Counted from the stretch's first letter, positions 27,401-36,066 are shown. The stretch is DNA of 64,000 nt from Paracoccus fistulariae (GCF_028553785.1 NZ_CP067136.1:3098501-3162500); one strand, 5' to 3'. Notes: generated by a model from the sequence alone, not told the origin. Made by a program: numbers and translations.

Positions 27401-27501
27401 TGACCCTGATCGCCGCGCCGGTCCTCTATTACGTGTTGTTTAGCAAGGAAAGAAAAATGGAGGAAGGCGGGAGTGCTAATCCGGTCGGGGCAAGCGGATG
27501 A
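24442..27501 (+). CDS. RND efflux transporter, AcrB/AcrD/AcrF family
   Basis: The 1019-residue inner-membrane proton antiporter has twelve expected spans and two large periplasmic loops. The proton-relay segment in TM4 reads IIAMGMLVDNSIVLAES (about 390-406), with Asp-Asn in place of the Asp-Asp of AcrB, a pattern seen in many RND subfamilies. TM10 keeps the lysine in LSGMLLKNGIVLVEE. It is translationally coupled to the adaptor. No outer-membrane channel gene is in the cluster, so it must use one encoded elsewhere. Substrate is unknown. It sits in the block between tuf and rpsJ, beside an insertion sequence. Confidence 0.95.
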   Translation: MNLARKAIDAPLLTWLLILGCLLGGLWGYATVGRLEDPSFTIKQAVVITSYPGASAEQVAREVSEPLESAIQQMASLDTVTSSNKPGSSRIDVEILSTVSGAELPQVWDELRNRVADAQLPEGANLPVVNDDFGDVFGIFMAVTAPGFSDAEIHEISTYLRREILTVEGVSNVAIAGLPEEAVYVMPDMAIASNLGVPPGALIDQISAAAAVSPSGSLAADGNRFGIDVPRGTNSVDALRELTVNVGTSVFQMTDIATVERGRVPTPREIIRFDGQEAFTLGIAGVSSQNIVDIGMRVDAKIAELLRELPHGVQLHPIYQQHLVVDESSSAFLVNLAMSVALVVVVLALFMGWRSAVVIGSTLFLNVIGTFFFMSLGGIEMERISLGALIIAMGMLVDNSIVLAESMQIKMASGSSSRDAAEDGAKRVQLPLLGATVIGIMAFAGIGLSPDATGEFMFSLFAVVGISLLLSWVLALTVTPLLAHYVFKRGKGDGEGGDYNGPVFRAYRTVLGGALRARWLFLAAMIVITVLCFRGFASVPQQFFPDSSTPVFYAHYKLPQGSDIHSVSDDMRKAEEWLLQRDEVTSVATFVGSGATRFMLTYSPEEALPSYGHLIIRTATTETIPRLLEDLNEFGRETLLEGEFRTERLAFGPGGGAPIQARISGPDPKVLRALADLVSTTLTRQDAGLIDIRTDWREYEPVLIPEYATQRAQTAGISRADLSDAALMATEGLPVAIYQEADRQIPIRLRGSGANPDLAQQIVYSEAAEDYVSMEQLIERVGWEPRDTLIQRRDRVPTITVEAGIPTGGNASDVFSTIRAPVEAITMPDSYVLEWGGEYENSTDAQRSLGQQLPASLLIMVLISILLFGKLRQPLIVWLLVPMAVNGVVIGLLITGLPFSFTALLGLLSLSGMLLKNGIVLVEEIDLVRAEGMPFRKAIIEASTSRLRPVVLAAVTTILGMAPLLWDPFFASMSVTIMGGLAFATILTLIAAPVLYYVLFSKERKMEEGGSANPVGASG

Positions 27502-27696
27502 TGCGCGGCCTTGCGGCGAATGGGGCTGCCTTCAGGTCACCCATGACAGCACCTGCTGAGAGGCTTCGTGGCGCTAGCAGACTCCGGCAGCAATGCGCGT
27601 CCCGCAAATCGGGTGCAGATCAGCGGTAACGGCCTGCGGGACGTGTTTGATAGACAGCCAGCGGCGGCTGGAACAATGGATAATGGGAGAACTGGA

Positions 27697-28842
27697 ATGA
27701 CCAACGCTCAAGGGTGCTTGCACGCGAACAGGGCATCCTGCCTTTTGATTATGGCCATCACCCTGTTCCTTGGCGGGTGCGCTGCCAGACCCGGTCCTGA
27801 GGTTCTGCGAACGATCGAGGCGCGCGTTCCCGGCGCGCAGACCGTCACCATCTATGCCGCCACGACCCGTGAGCGGGCGGCTGAGAACGCTAATGTCTTC
27901 ACCTCGGGGCGTGCCAGCCAGCCGAACTACTCGTCCTTCGATATCTCGGTGCCGCCCAACCATCAGCCAGGCGTGATCGAATGGCCGGACGAAGAGATCG
28001 ACCCGCAGACCAGCTTTGCCACGGTCGGGCAAAGCATCCTGACCCGGCAGGGCTTCCTGCAAAAGGTCGCCGCATCGCAAGACAGCAGAAAGGACGTGCT
28101 CATCTTCGTGCACGGCTATAACTACAACTTTCCCGAGGCGCTGTACCGGCTGACCCAAATGACGGTCGATGCCGATCTGGACAACACTCCGATCCTGTTC
28201 GCCTGGCCTTCTCAGGCTGCCATTGCGGGCTATGTGGCCGACAAGGAATCCGTTACCTATTCGCGCGATGCGCTGGCCGATCTGCTGGCGGCGCTGGCGC
28301 GGGACCAGCGCATCGGCACGATCACCGTCTTTGCCCACTCGATGGGCGGCTGGCTGACGGTCGAGGCGTTGCGCCAGCTGCGCCTGTCGGGGCAAAATGA
28401 CATCCTTGACCGCCTGACCGTCGTGCTTGCGGCGCCCGATATCGACGTCGATGTGTTCCGCGCGCAGATGCAGGTCCTCGGCCCGATGACGCAGCCGATG
28501 GCAGTGCTGGTCTCGCCCGATGACCAAGCCCTGCGCGTCAGCAACCGGCTGAGCCGCACCCGCATGCGCGTCGGCGCGCTGGACATCACCGACCCGGCCG
28601 TGCAGCAGGCCGCGCGAGAGGCTCGCTTGGCGATCATCGACATCTCCAGCCTCGAGGCTTCGGACGGCCTGAACCATGACCGGTACGTCAGGCTGGCCTC
28701 CTTCTACGCCAATCGGGGGCGGGAGGGAGGAGACGGCCCTGGCCCTAGTCTTCGCCGCACAGGGGCCTTTGTATTCAACACGGTCGGCGCCACCCTTTCC
28801 AGCCCATTCTCGATCGTGGGCGAGGCTTTGGCGGGTGAGTAG
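27697..28842 (+). CDS. Lipoprotein with DUF900-type alpha/beta hydrolase domain
   Basis: The 381-residue protein has a lipoprotein signal ending LFLGGC, placing the lipidated Cys at about residue 28, then an alpha/beta hydrolase domain of the DUF900 type. The core holds DVLIFVHGYNYNFPEALYRL (oxyanion region) and the nucleophile elbow AHSMGGW with Ser 215. Likely acid and His lie in SPDDQALRVSN and GLNHDRYVRL. Its substrate is unknown; relatives are esterase-like envelope proteins. The start is ATG 27697 after GGGAGAACTGGA. The frame is open further upstream, but that would place 43 residues before the signal. Its stop lies inside the next small gene. Confidence 0.85.
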   Translation: MTNAQGCLHANRASCLLIMAITLFLGGCAARPGPEVLRTIEARVPGAQTVTIYAATTRERAAENANVFTSGRASQPNYSSFDISVPPNHQPGVIEWPDEEIDPQTSFATVGQSILTRQGFLQKVAASQDSRKDVLIFVHGYNYNFPEALYRLTQMTVDADLDNTPILFAWPSQAAIAGYVADKESVTYSRDALADLLAALARDQRIGTITVFAHSMGGWLTVEALRQLRLSGQNDILDRLTVVLAAPDIDVDVFRAQMQVLGPMTQPMAVLVSPDDQALRVSNRLSRTRMRVGALDITDPAVQQAAREARLAIIDISSLEASDGLNHDRYVRLASFYANRGREGGDGPGPSLRRTGAFVFNTVGATLSSPFSIVGEALAGE

Positions 28843-29059
28843 GACCATCCCGCAGACCCGGCGTGGACGACGGTGGCTTGCCGGGGCTGCCTTCACGCTT
28901 GTCGTGCTGATCGCCGCAGCCCTGGTGGGGCTGGCCCTGAGGTATCAGCTTTACTACCAAATTGTTAAAAAAATTAGAGGAGTAAATGCGTCTGGAGGAA
29001 GGCCCTGGCTATCATTTGATAAGTTCTCAATATCGGCTGAAATGTTTCTTCGATATTAA
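28835..29059 (+). CDS. Small single-span membrane protein, possibly truncated
   Basis: A 74-residue frame starts at GTG 28835, overlapping the hydrolase stop, with GGCTTTGGCG rather than a clean ribosome-binding site upstream. Residues 9-18 are Arg-rich (RRGRRW), followed by one hydrophobic span (LAGAAFTLVVLIAAALVGLA, about 19-38). From about 28955 the DNA abruptly becomes AT-rich and codon use changes (VKKIRGVNASGG and onward), as if the natural C-terminus were replaced by unrelated DNA. No family is recognised. Confidence 0.5.
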   Translation: MSRTIPQTRRGRRWLAGAAFTLVVLIAAALVGLALRYQLYYQIVKKIRGVNASGGRPWLSFDKFSISAEMFLRY

Positions 29060-29201
29060 GAGTTTCTGATCAAGTGAATTTTCCCCGTTCCGTATGCGCC
29101 CGCCGTATTGCGGTTTTTCCTTGTTGTTGTGCCTGGCTGGACCGGATCGTTCTGGCGTCTTGGGGATCCCGTGCTGATCCCGGATCACGGAGTATGGGGT
29201 A

Positions 29202-32200
29202 ATGGCCACGAATGAAAACGACAGCGTCACGGGCAGCGCTGTAGACGACACGCTGCGTGGTCTGGCTGGCGATGATACCATCAGCGCCGATGCCGGGAAT
29301 GATCTGGTCTTTGGCGACGATGACGTCAGTCTCTATGATGGTGCCCAATCCCACTATGTCAGGGGCTATGTCGGGACGACCGATGGCGGCGTGACGGGGT
29401 CCACCGATTTCACCCTTACCCAGGGGACGCTTGGCGGCAATCCGGTGACAACCGCCGCGACCGTCAGGTTCAACGTCTCAACGCCGCGCCTGATCCGCTT
29501 CGTCGATGGCGCGGGCGACACCGAGATCGCGAATGATACCGTCAACGAGCAGGCGTCAAGCGATCCCGACCAATATGTCGAGATCGACGGCATCCTCTAC
29601 AATGCGGTGATCGACTACACGCTTCGGATGACGGATGCGTCGGGAACAGACTATGTCTTTGCCGTGCTTGACGTCGATTGGGAGCGTGACGGAGATTTCA
29701 ACGACAATACCAACGGGAATGGCGCCGAAGACGGCCCGATACTGATCCAGATTTCCGGCCCGACGCCGACGGCGACCACGGAACTGACCGCGCAGGAAAT
29801 CACGGATCCCAATGCCGCCCTGCCTTACGCCAGCTATGCGGTGACGCCAAGCTTCAATGACAGCCTGTCGGGTGGGGACGGCGATGATACGCTTCTGGGT
29901 CAACAGGGCGATGATTTCATCGACGGGGGGGCCGGCAATGACTTGTTGTCGGGAAACAGCGGCGTCGACACGATCCATGGCGATCTCGGAAATGACACGA
30001 TCTATGGCGGCAGCAACAGCGACACGATTTCAGGCGGCCGCAACGATGATGTGATTTACGGCGATAGGGGAAACGCGCCCTATCAGACCAACCTGCTGAA
30101 AAACGGTGGCTTCGAAGATATCTCTGGTGGCGTCAATACCGGGTCGACACCCGCCGGCTGGACAACGACGGGGGTCGGAAGCGGGACCTATGCCCTGAAC
30201 GATGAACGGAAGAGCGAGGGGACTTATGCATTCGCCCTGGGCGGTGGTACCGGCGCGACGGGGCAGACCCTTTCACAGACGGTAAATACGATACCGGGCG
30301 AAAGCTATACGCTGAAATTTGATGCGGGTTCCTTTGCCTATCTGTCGGATCTGGGGCTGAACATCAGCAGTGGCGGCAACGTCATCTCTTCCACGAATTT
30401 TCAGCCGCCGGAAGAGAGCGCCAATGGGGGCCTGACCTCTTACACCTATACATTCGTCGCGACCTCTGAATCGACGACGATCACCTTTATCAACAATGGT
30501 CCCGTCGTGACCGCGCCCAACAGCGATATCGACCTGGACAATATCCGCCTGCTGGAGGCCAATACCGAAGATGGCGGCAACGATACCATCGACGGCGATC
30601 GCGGGAATGACACGATCTATGGCCAGGAAGGCGATGACAGCCTTCTGGGTCATCTGGGCTATGACGAAATCCACGGCGGGACGGGTAACGACACGATCGA
30701 CGGTGGGACCGGCAATGATCTTATCTACGGTGACGATAATATCGATCCGGGTGCCGGGACCGATTATCACGATGTCAGCGCCTATTTCGGGACGACCAAT
30801 GGCGGGTTGAATGGCGGCCAGGACTTTACCCTGGTTGACGGGACGCTTGGGAATCCTGTTCCGGCGTCTCTGGCGCCCGCACAGGTGCTGTTCAACGAAA
30901 GCCAGCCCTCGGTCATCCGCTTCTTTGACAATACCGGTGATGCGATCATCGAAAATGACGGCGGCGGCGCTGCTGGCAACGACAAGGTGAACTCGGACCC
31001 GAACCAGTATGTCGAGATCGACGGGGTCAAGTATAACGTTGTCGTCGACTTCACCCTGCAGATGACGGACGGGACGAACCTGTATGAATTCGCCGTGCTT
31101 GATGTCGACTGGGATGGCGACGGTGATTTTGACGAGAATGTCGATGGTAACCGGGCAGAGGACGGCCCGCTGCTGATCCAGACCGCGGGGCCCAATCCCC
31201 CCGCTGGCACGACGCTGACGGCGGTCGCCGTTCTGGACGGCAACGCGACCGTTGCCTATGGCGACCATGCTGCCGTCACCTATGACGACAGCATCATCGG
31301 CGGAGACGGCGACGACACGGTCTATGGCCAGCGTGGCAACGACACGATCCGCGGCGACGGGGGCGCTGACTCGCTCAGTGGCGGCGTCGGTGACGACAAT
31401 ATCTCGGGCGGTATCGGGAATGATACGGTCGAGGGCGGCGACGGCGCCGATATTATTGCGGGCGGCGACGATAATGACAGCCTGTATGGCGAGCTTGGCG
31501 ATGACACCATACTGGGCGATGCCGGCAATGACCGGCTTTTCGGTGGCGAAGGTAACGACAATCTGGACGGGGGCGCCGGTGAGGATGTCGTTCTGGGGGA
31601 AAGTGGTGATGACACCCTGACGGGCGGCGCGGGCCGTGACACCATCGATGGCGGTGCCGGTTCGGATCAGCAGGCAGGCGGCGGGGGCGATGACCTTTTC
31701 GTTCTGTCCTCGGGCCATGACACGATCACCGATTTCGGCACGGGCGAAACCGGGCCGTTTAACGACCGTACCGAGGCCACGCCCGATGACGAGCAGGGCA
31801 ATAACGATTTCATCGACCTTTCCGGAAAGTACAACTGGGACACCTATAATGCTGCGGTTGCTGCGGGCGACATTGATCCCGCCGTTGTGACGACGCCGCT
31901 GCAATGGCTGCGCAAGGACCATAATGACGACGGTATCCTGAACGACACGGCCGCCGGGTGGGATGCGAATAATTCGCTGACGTTGATGAATGATGGGGAA
32001 TCGGTCCTTGAGACCGATCTGAATTACGACCGCACCAATGTTGTCTGCTTTACGCGCGGAACGCGGATCCGGACCATCGACGGCGATGTGCCGGTCGAGG
32101 AATTGTTTGTCGGTCAGTCGATTCAGACCTCGGATTCCGGGTTTCAGTCCTTGCGCTGGATCGGCAGCAATCGCGTCTCGGCCAGCACGCTGCGCGCGAA

Positions 32201-32681
32201 CCCGCATCTTCGCCCGATCCGCATTCGGGCCGGGTCGCTGGGCAGGAACATGCCCGATCAGGATCTGCTGCTGTCGCCCCAGCATCGGGTGCTGGTCAGC
32301 GCCCCCCCGGTCGAGCGGATGTTCGGCCAGCGGGAAGTGCTGGTGGCGGCGAAGCATCTGACGGATCTGGACGGGGTCGAGATCGCCACCGATGTGCCCG
32401 AGGTCGAATATTGGCATTTCCTGATGAATGACCATCAGATCGTCTTCTCGAACCATGCGCGCACGGAAACGCTGTTCACGGGCGCCGAGGCGATGAAGAC
32501 CATCAGCGCCGAAGCCAGAAGAGAGATTTTCCAGATCTTCCCGCAACTGGCCGAGATGCGCCCGGAATGCGGGATTGCCCTGTCCGCGCCCGCACGTACC
32601 TTTGCCAATGGCCGCCGGGGACGTCAGCTGGCACAGCGGATCGCAAAGAACCGCCATCCGGTTGATCATATCGGGGTCTGA
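29202..32681 (+). CDS. Large RTX-repeat protein with C-terminal Hint domain and duplicated unknown module
   Basis: The 1159-residue, strongly acidic protein has no classical signal peptide and is probably exported by a type I system. RTX calcium-binding nonapeptides (GGxGxDxL type) occur in four blocks at about 17-40, 219-290, 456-512 and 696-835. Between blocks 1 and 2 and again between 3 and 4 lies a module of about 175 residues (41-215 and 522-698), similar throughout and sharing QYVEIDG, FAVLDVDW and AEDGP. Residues 295-450 resemble a galactose-binding jelly roll of the DUF642 kind (LLKNGGFEDISGG). Residues 949-1100 form a Hint domain starting CFTRGTRIRT, with LLLSPQHRVLV and NDHQIVFSNH. 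No type I exporter genes lie nearby. Confidence 0.88.
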   Translation: MATNENDSVTGSAVDDTLRGLAGDDTISADAGNDLVFGDDDVSLYDGAQSHYVRGYVGTTDGGVTGSTDFTLTQGTLGGNPVTTAATVRFNVSTPRLIRFVDGAGDTEIANDTVNEQASSDPDQYVEIDGILYNAVIDYTLRMTDASGTDYVFAVLDVDWERDGDFNDNTNGNGAEDGPILIQISGPTPTATTELTAQEITDPNAALPYASYAVTPSFNDSLSGGDGDDTLLGQQGDDFIDGGAGNDLLSGNSGVDTIHGDLGNDTIYGGSNSDTISGGRNDDVIYGDRGNAPYQTNLLKNGGFEDISGGVNTGSTPAGWTTTGVGSGTYALNDERKSEGTYAFALGGGTGATGQTLSQTVNTIPGESYTLKFDAGSFAYLSDLGLNISSGGNVISSTNFQPPEESANGGLTSYTYTFVATSESTTITFINNGPVVTAPNSDIDLDNIRLLEANTEDGGNDTIDGDRGNDTIYGQEGDDSLLGHLGYDEIHGGTGNDTIDGGTGNDLIYGDDNIDPGAGTDYHDVSAYFGTTNGGLNGGQDFTLVDGTLGNPVPASLAPAQVLFNESQPSVIRFFDNTGDAIIENDGGGAAGNDKVNSDPNQYVEIDGVKYNVVVDFTLQMTDGTNLYEFAVLDVDWDGDGDFDENVDGNRAEDGPLLIQTAGPNPPAGTTLTAVAVLDGNATVAYGDHAAVTYDDSIIGGDGDDTVYGQRGNDTIRGDGGADSLSGGVGDDNISGGIGNDTVEGGDGADIIAGGDDNDSLYGELGDDTILGDAGNDRLFGGEGNDNLDGGAGEDVVLGESGDDTLTGGAGRDTIDGGAGSDQQAGGGGDDLFVLSSGHDTITDFGTGETGPFNDRTEATPDDEQGNNDFIDLSGKYNWDTYNAAVAAGDIDPAVVTTPLQWLRKDHNDDGILNDTAAGWDANNSLTLMNDGESVLETDLNYDRTNVVCFTRGTRIRTIDGDVPVEELFVGQSIQTSDSGFQSLRWIGSNRVSASTLRANPHLRPIRIRAGSLGRNMPDQDLLLSPQHRVLVSAPPVERMFGQREVLVAAKHLTDLDGVEIATDVPEVEYWHFLMNDHQIVFSNHARTETLFTGAEAMKTISAEARREIFQIFPQLAEMRPECGIALSAPARTFANGRRGRQLAQRIAKNRHPVDHIGV

Positions 32682-32838
32682 TCTTGCTGTCCCCTGCACG
32701 GGCTGTCAGATATACGCGCAGGCCCGCCCGGAGGTCAGATGATCTCGGGCCCGACACCGACCCCTTCCAGCCTTTGTCCCGCTTGGGCGATCGTGCCGGG
32801 GTTTTCAGCGCAGGCGGGGTGAATATCCGCTTCGCCCC

Positions 32839-32867
32839 TTGACGCGAAGCCGACCTTGGCCTATTAG
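32839..32867 (+). promoter_or_regulatory. Promoter of the S10 operon
   Basis: TTGACG (32839-32844), 17 bp and TATTAG (32862-32867) match the TTGACG-type -35 common in alphaproteobacterial rRNA and ribosomal promoters. It lets rpsJ be transcribed independently of the distant str operon. Confidence 0.7.
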
Positions 32868-32922
32868 CGCGCATCGCAGCCCAATTCGCACATGTGCACA
32901 TAGAATCGGCTGCCATCGTGAG

Positions 32923-32956
32923 GGCCGTCCGCAATGGGGGCGGCCTTACGGTTTTT
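32923..32956 (+). promoter_or_regulatory. Attenuator-like hairpin in the S10 leader
   Basis: GGCCGTCC (32923-32930) pairs with GGGCGGCC (32938-32945) with one G-T pair, and TTACGGTTTTT follows. It lies between the promoter and rpsJ, so any termination here would lower expression of the whole operon. In E. coli L4 acts on the S10 leader. A matching control here is inferred from layout only. Confidence 0.4.
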
Positions 32957-33031
32957 CTATACGGTTCGACGCTGGCGTCGCGTGGTGCGCTGTCAGCCTC
33001 TCAACTGAAACTCCCCGTAAGAGGGATGACT

Positions 33032-33340
33032 ATGCAAAGCCAAAACATCCGTATTCGGCTGAAGGCGTTTGACTATCGCGTTCTGGATGCCAGCACGCAG
33101 GAAATCGTCAACACCGCCAAGCGCACTGGCGCGACGGTCCGCGGCCCGATCCCGCTGCCGAACAAGATCGAGAAATTCACCGTTCTGCGCGGCCCGCACA
33201 TCGACAAGAAATCCCGCGACCAGTGGGAAATCCGCACGCATAAGCGTCTGCTGGACATCGTCGATCCGACCCCCCAGACCGTTGACGCCCTGATGAAGCT
33301 CGACCTCGCCGCCGGCGTGGATGTCGAGATCAAGGTGTAA
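33032..33340 (+). CDS. rpsJ: 30S ribosomal protein S10
   Basis: The 102-residue S10 works in the 30S head and partners NusB in antitermination. The sequence begins [19 protein letters not shown] and includes [20 protein letters not shown], which covers the NusB-facing loop region. ATG 33032 is preferred because GAGGG (33021-33025) is six bases upstream; ATG 33026 would touch the ribosome-binding site. As the first gene of S10 it stands 12.2 kb from tuf, although these genes are usually neighbours. Confidence 0.98.
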   Translation: MQSQNIRIRLKAFDYRVLDASTQEIVNTAKRTGATVRGPIPLPNKIEKFTVLRGPHIDKKSRDQWEIRTHKRLLDIVDPTPQTVDALMKLDLAAGVDVEIKV

Positions 33341-33352
33341 GAGGAGGCGAAG

Positions 33353-34216
33353 ATGCTGCGTACTGGTGTTATCGCCAAGAAACTGGGCATGACCCGTCTG
33401 TTCCTGGAAGACGGCCGTCAGGTTCCCGTGACCGTGCTGCAACTGGACAACCTGCAGGTTGTCGATCAGCGCACCAATGACCGCGACGGCTATACCGCCG
33501 TTCAGCTGGGCGCCGGTGAAGCCAAGGCAAAGCGCACGACCGCTGCAATGCGTGGTCACTTTGCAAAGGCCTCGGTCGCGCCCAAGCGCAAGATCGCGGA
33601 ATTCCGCGTCGCCGAAGAAAACCTGATCAACGTTGGCGAAGAGATCACGGCTGACCACTATTTTGCAGGTCAGTTCGTCGACATCGCCGGCACCTCGATC
33701 GGTAAAGGTTTTGCGGGTGCGATGAAGCGCCACAACTTTGGCGGTCTGCGCGCCTCGCACGGCGTGTCGATCAGCCACCGTTCGCATGGCTCGACCGGCC
33801 AGTGTCAGGACCCCGGCAAGGTGTTCAAGGGCAAGAAGATGGCAGGTCACCTGGGTGCCGTTCGCGTCACCACGCAGAACCTGCAGGTCGTGCGCACCGA
33901 TGCCGACCGTGGCCTGATTATGGTCAAGGGCTCGGTTCCGGGTTCGAAAGGTGGCTGGGTCACCGTCAAGGATGCCGTCAAGAAGGCAACCCCTGAGAAT
34001 GTGATCTATCCCGCCGCGCTGAAATCGGCTGCCGAAGAGGCAAAGCGCGCCGCTGAAGAAGCTGCCGCACAGGCCGCTGCCGAGGAAGAAGCCGCCCGCA
34101 AGGCCGCTGAAGCCGAAGCCGCCGCTGCCGAAGAAGCCGCGCTGAAGGAAGCCGAAGCCTCGATCGAGGCTGACAAGGCCGCCGACGGCGATGCTGCGCC
34201 CGAAGGAGACAAGTAA
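33353..34216 (+). CDS. rplC: 50S ribosomal protein L3 with Ala/Glu-rich C-terminal extension
   Basis: The 287-residue protein has an L3 core of about 223 residues, marked by [13 protein letters not shown] near the start and [20 protein letters not shown] (about 130-149), the loop reaching toward the peptidyl transferase centre; the Gln at about 149 is the residue methylated by PrmB in other species. Residues 224-287 form an extra tail made almost only of Ala, Glu and Lys, predicted helical or coiled, ending in an acidic stretch. Most L3 proteins stop near 210-220. The stop overlaps the rplD start. Confidence 0.98.
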   Translation: MLRTGVIAKKLGMTRLFLEDGRQVPVTVLQLDNLQVVDQRTNDRDGYTAVQLGAGEAKAKRTTAAMRGHFAKASVAPKRKIAEFRVAEENLINVGEEITADHYFAGQFVDIAGTSIGKGFAGAMKRHNFGGLRASHGVSISHRSHGSTGQCQDPGKVFKGKKMAGHLGAVRVTTQNLQVVRTDADRGLIMVKGSVPGSKGGWVTVKDAVKKATPENVIYPAALKSAAEEAKRAAEEAAAQAAAEEEAARKAAEAEAAAAEEAALKEAEASIEADKAADGDAAPEGDK

Positions 34217-34836
34217 TGAAACTCGATGTGATCAAGCTGGACGCCGGTAAAGCCGGGTCGATCGAGCTGAACGACGAGATCTTCGGGCTGGCGCCGCGTG
34301 GCGACATCCTGCAGCGCGTCGTTCGCTGGCAGCGTGCAAAGGCACAGCAGGGGACCCACTCGGTCCTGGGCAAGTCGGACGTCAGCTACTCGACGAAAAA
34401 GATCTATCGCCAGAAGGGCACCGGTGGCGCACGTCACGGGTCCAAGAAGGCGCCGATCTTCCGTCACGGTGGTGTCTACAAGGGCCCGACCCCGCGTTCG
34501 CACGCCTTCGATCTGCCGAAGAAAGTTCGCGCCCTTGGCCTGAAGCATGCGCTGTCGGCCAAAGCCACCGCCGGGGAACTGGTCGTGGTCGAGGATCTGA
34601 ACATCGCTGACGCCAAGACCTCGGCTGTTGCAAAGGCAGTCAAGGAAAACGGCTGGAAGCGCGTTCTGGTCATCGACGGTGCCGAAGTCAACGAAGGCTT
34701 CGCCCGTGCTGCGCGCAACCTCGAAGGCGTGGATATCCTGCCGTCGATGGGTGCCAACGTTTATGACATTCTGAAGCGTGACACTCTGGTCATCACGCGT
34801 TCGGGTGTCGAAGCTCTGGAGGCTCGTCTGAAATGA
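34216..34836 (+). CDS. rplD: 50S ribosomal protein L4
   Basis: The 206-residue L4 lines the exit tunnel with its extended loop ([19 protein letters not shown], about 57-75) and often represses its own operon. The globular part continues with [20 protein letters not shown]. Length is normal. ATG 34216 shares its A with the rplC stop (TAATG). rplW starts inside its last codons (ATGA at 34833). Confidence 0.98.
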   Translation: MKLDVIKLDAGKAGSIELNDEIFGLAPRGDILQRVVRWQRAKAQQGTHSVLGKSDVSYSTKKIYRQKGTGGARHGSKKAPIFRHGGVYKGPTPRSHAFDLPKKVRALGLKHALSAKATAGELVVVEDLNIADAKTSAVAKAVKENGWKRVLVIDGAEVNEGFARAARNLEGVDILPSMGANVYDILKRDTLVITRSGVEALEARLK

Positions 34837-35129
34837 GCGCGAAAGCTGAACATTACGATGTGATCGTCAAGCCGATCATCACCGAAAAAGCGACCATGAC
34901 CTCGGAAAACAACGGCGTTGTGTTCCAGGTTGCCAAGGACGCATCGAAGCCGCAGATCAAGGAAGCGATCGAAGCGCTGTTCGGTGTGAAGGTGACGGCT
35001 GTGAACACGACCATCACCAAAGGCAAGGTCAAGCGCTTCCGTGGCCAGCTGGGCCGCCGCAGCGATGTGAAAAAAGCCTATGTGACCCTCGCCGAGGGAA
35101 GCAGTATCGACGTCTCGACCGGACTTTGA
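34833..35129 (+). CDS. rplW: 50S ribosomal protein L23
   Basis: The 98-residue L23 stands at the tunnel exit and docks trigger factor and SRP. The family block [20 protein letters not shown] opens the protein, and [20 protein letters not shown] spans the extended loop. ATG 34833 overlaps the rplD stop. The gap to rplB is 94 bases, longer than between neighbouring genes, but no promoter was recognised in it. Confidence 0.98.
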   Translation: MSAKAEHYDVIVKPIITEKATMTSENNGVVFQVAKDASKPQIKEAIEALFGVKVTAVNTTITKGKVKRFRGQLGRRSDVKKAYVTLAEGSSIDVSTGL

Positions 35130-35223
35130 TAACAGGGCACGAATCTGCGGCCTCGGAGTTCCGGGGCCGCTGATCTTTTGACGAAACGGACCAATCTGGT
35201 CCAAAGCAACGGAAGACAGAAAG

Positions 35224-36063
35224 ATGGCATTGAAGTCGTATAAACCGACGACGCCTGGCCAGCGCGGGCTGGTTCTGATCGACCGTTCGGAGCTTTGGAA
35301 AGGTCGCCCGGTCAAATCCCTTACTGAGGGTTTGACCAAGAAAGGCGGTCGGAACAACACCGGACGGATCACCATGCGCCGCAAAGGCGGCGGGGCAAAG
35401 CGCCTGTATCGCATCGTCGATTTCAAGCGCAACAAGTTCGACGTGACCGCGACGGTCGAGCGGATCGAATACGATCCCAACCGGACCGCTTTCATCGCAT
35501 TGATCAAATATGAAGACGGCGAGCAGGCTTACATCCTGGCTCCGCAGCGTCTGGCCGTGGGTGACAAAGTCGTCGCCGGCAGCCGCGTTGACGTGAAGCC
35601 CGGCAACGCCATGCCCTTCAGCGGCATGCCGATCGGCACGATCGTCCACAATGTCGAGCTGAAGCCCGGCAAGGGCGGTCAGGTCGCACGTTCGGCGGGC
35701 ACCTATGCCCAGTTCGTCGGCCGCGACGGTGGCTATGCCCAGATCCGCCTGTCCTCGGGCGAGCTGCGCATGGTCCGTCAGGAATGCATGGCGACCATCG
35801 GCGCCGTGTCGAATGCCGACCATTCGAACCAGAACCTGGGTAAAGCCGGTCGTAACCGCCACAAGGGCATCCGCCCAAGCGTTCGCGGTGTTGCGATGAA
35901 CCCGATCGACCACCCGCATGGTGGTGGTGAAGGCCGGACCTCGGGTGGCCGGACGCCGGTCACGCCCTGGGGTAAGGACACCAAGGGCAGAAAGACTCGC
36001 AACAACAAGACGACCGACAAGTATATTCTGCGGTCGCGTCACGCGAAGAAGAAGGGGCGCTAA
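35224..36063 (+). CDS. rplB: 50S ribosomal protein L2
   Basis: The 279-residue L2 is needed for subunit joining and sits close to the peptidyl transferase centre. The start [14 protein letters not shown] and the conserved [20 protein letters not shown] segment (about 223-242), with the essential His, are present. Length is standard. AGACAGAAAG lies upstream of ATG 35224. rpsS starts three bases after the stop. Confidence 0.98.
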   Translation: MALKSYKPTTPGQRGLVLIDRSELWKGRPVKSLTEGLTKKGGRNNTGRITMRRKGGGAKRLYRIVDFKRNKFDVTATVERIEYDPNRTAFIALIKYEDGEQAYILAPQRLAVGDKVVAGSRVDVKPGNAMPFSGMPIGTIVHNVELKPGKGGQVARSAGTYAQFVGRDGGYAQIRLSSGELRMVRQECMATIGAVSNADHSNQNLGKAGRNRHKGIRPSVRGVAMNPIDHPHGGGEGRTSGGRTPVTPWGKDTKGRKTRNNKTTDKYILRSRHAKKKGR

Positions 36064-36066
36064 CCC

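Larger units (their letters stand above)
32682..33031 (+). other. Gap between the RTX gene and rpsJ: S10 promoter and leader
   Basis: The 350 bases hold no gene. They contain the S10 promoter (32839-32867) and a leader of about 160 bases with a hairpin and T-run (32923-32956). A 10-base palindrome, GCACATGTGC, lies at 32888-32897 shortly after the expected transcription start. No clear terminator for the RTX gene was found. Confidence 0.6.

Noticed and set aside
31280..31690. Regular short-period repeats suggestive of an array
   Set aside because: The repeats encode RTX nonapeptides in frame. There are no uniform direct repeats with unique spacers and no cas genes, so this is not a CRISPR array.
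30273..32699. Open frame of about 800 codons antisense to the RTX-Hint gene
   Set aside because: It is created by the repetitive GGxGxD codons read backwards; composition is Val/Ile/Ala-rich repeats without family features.
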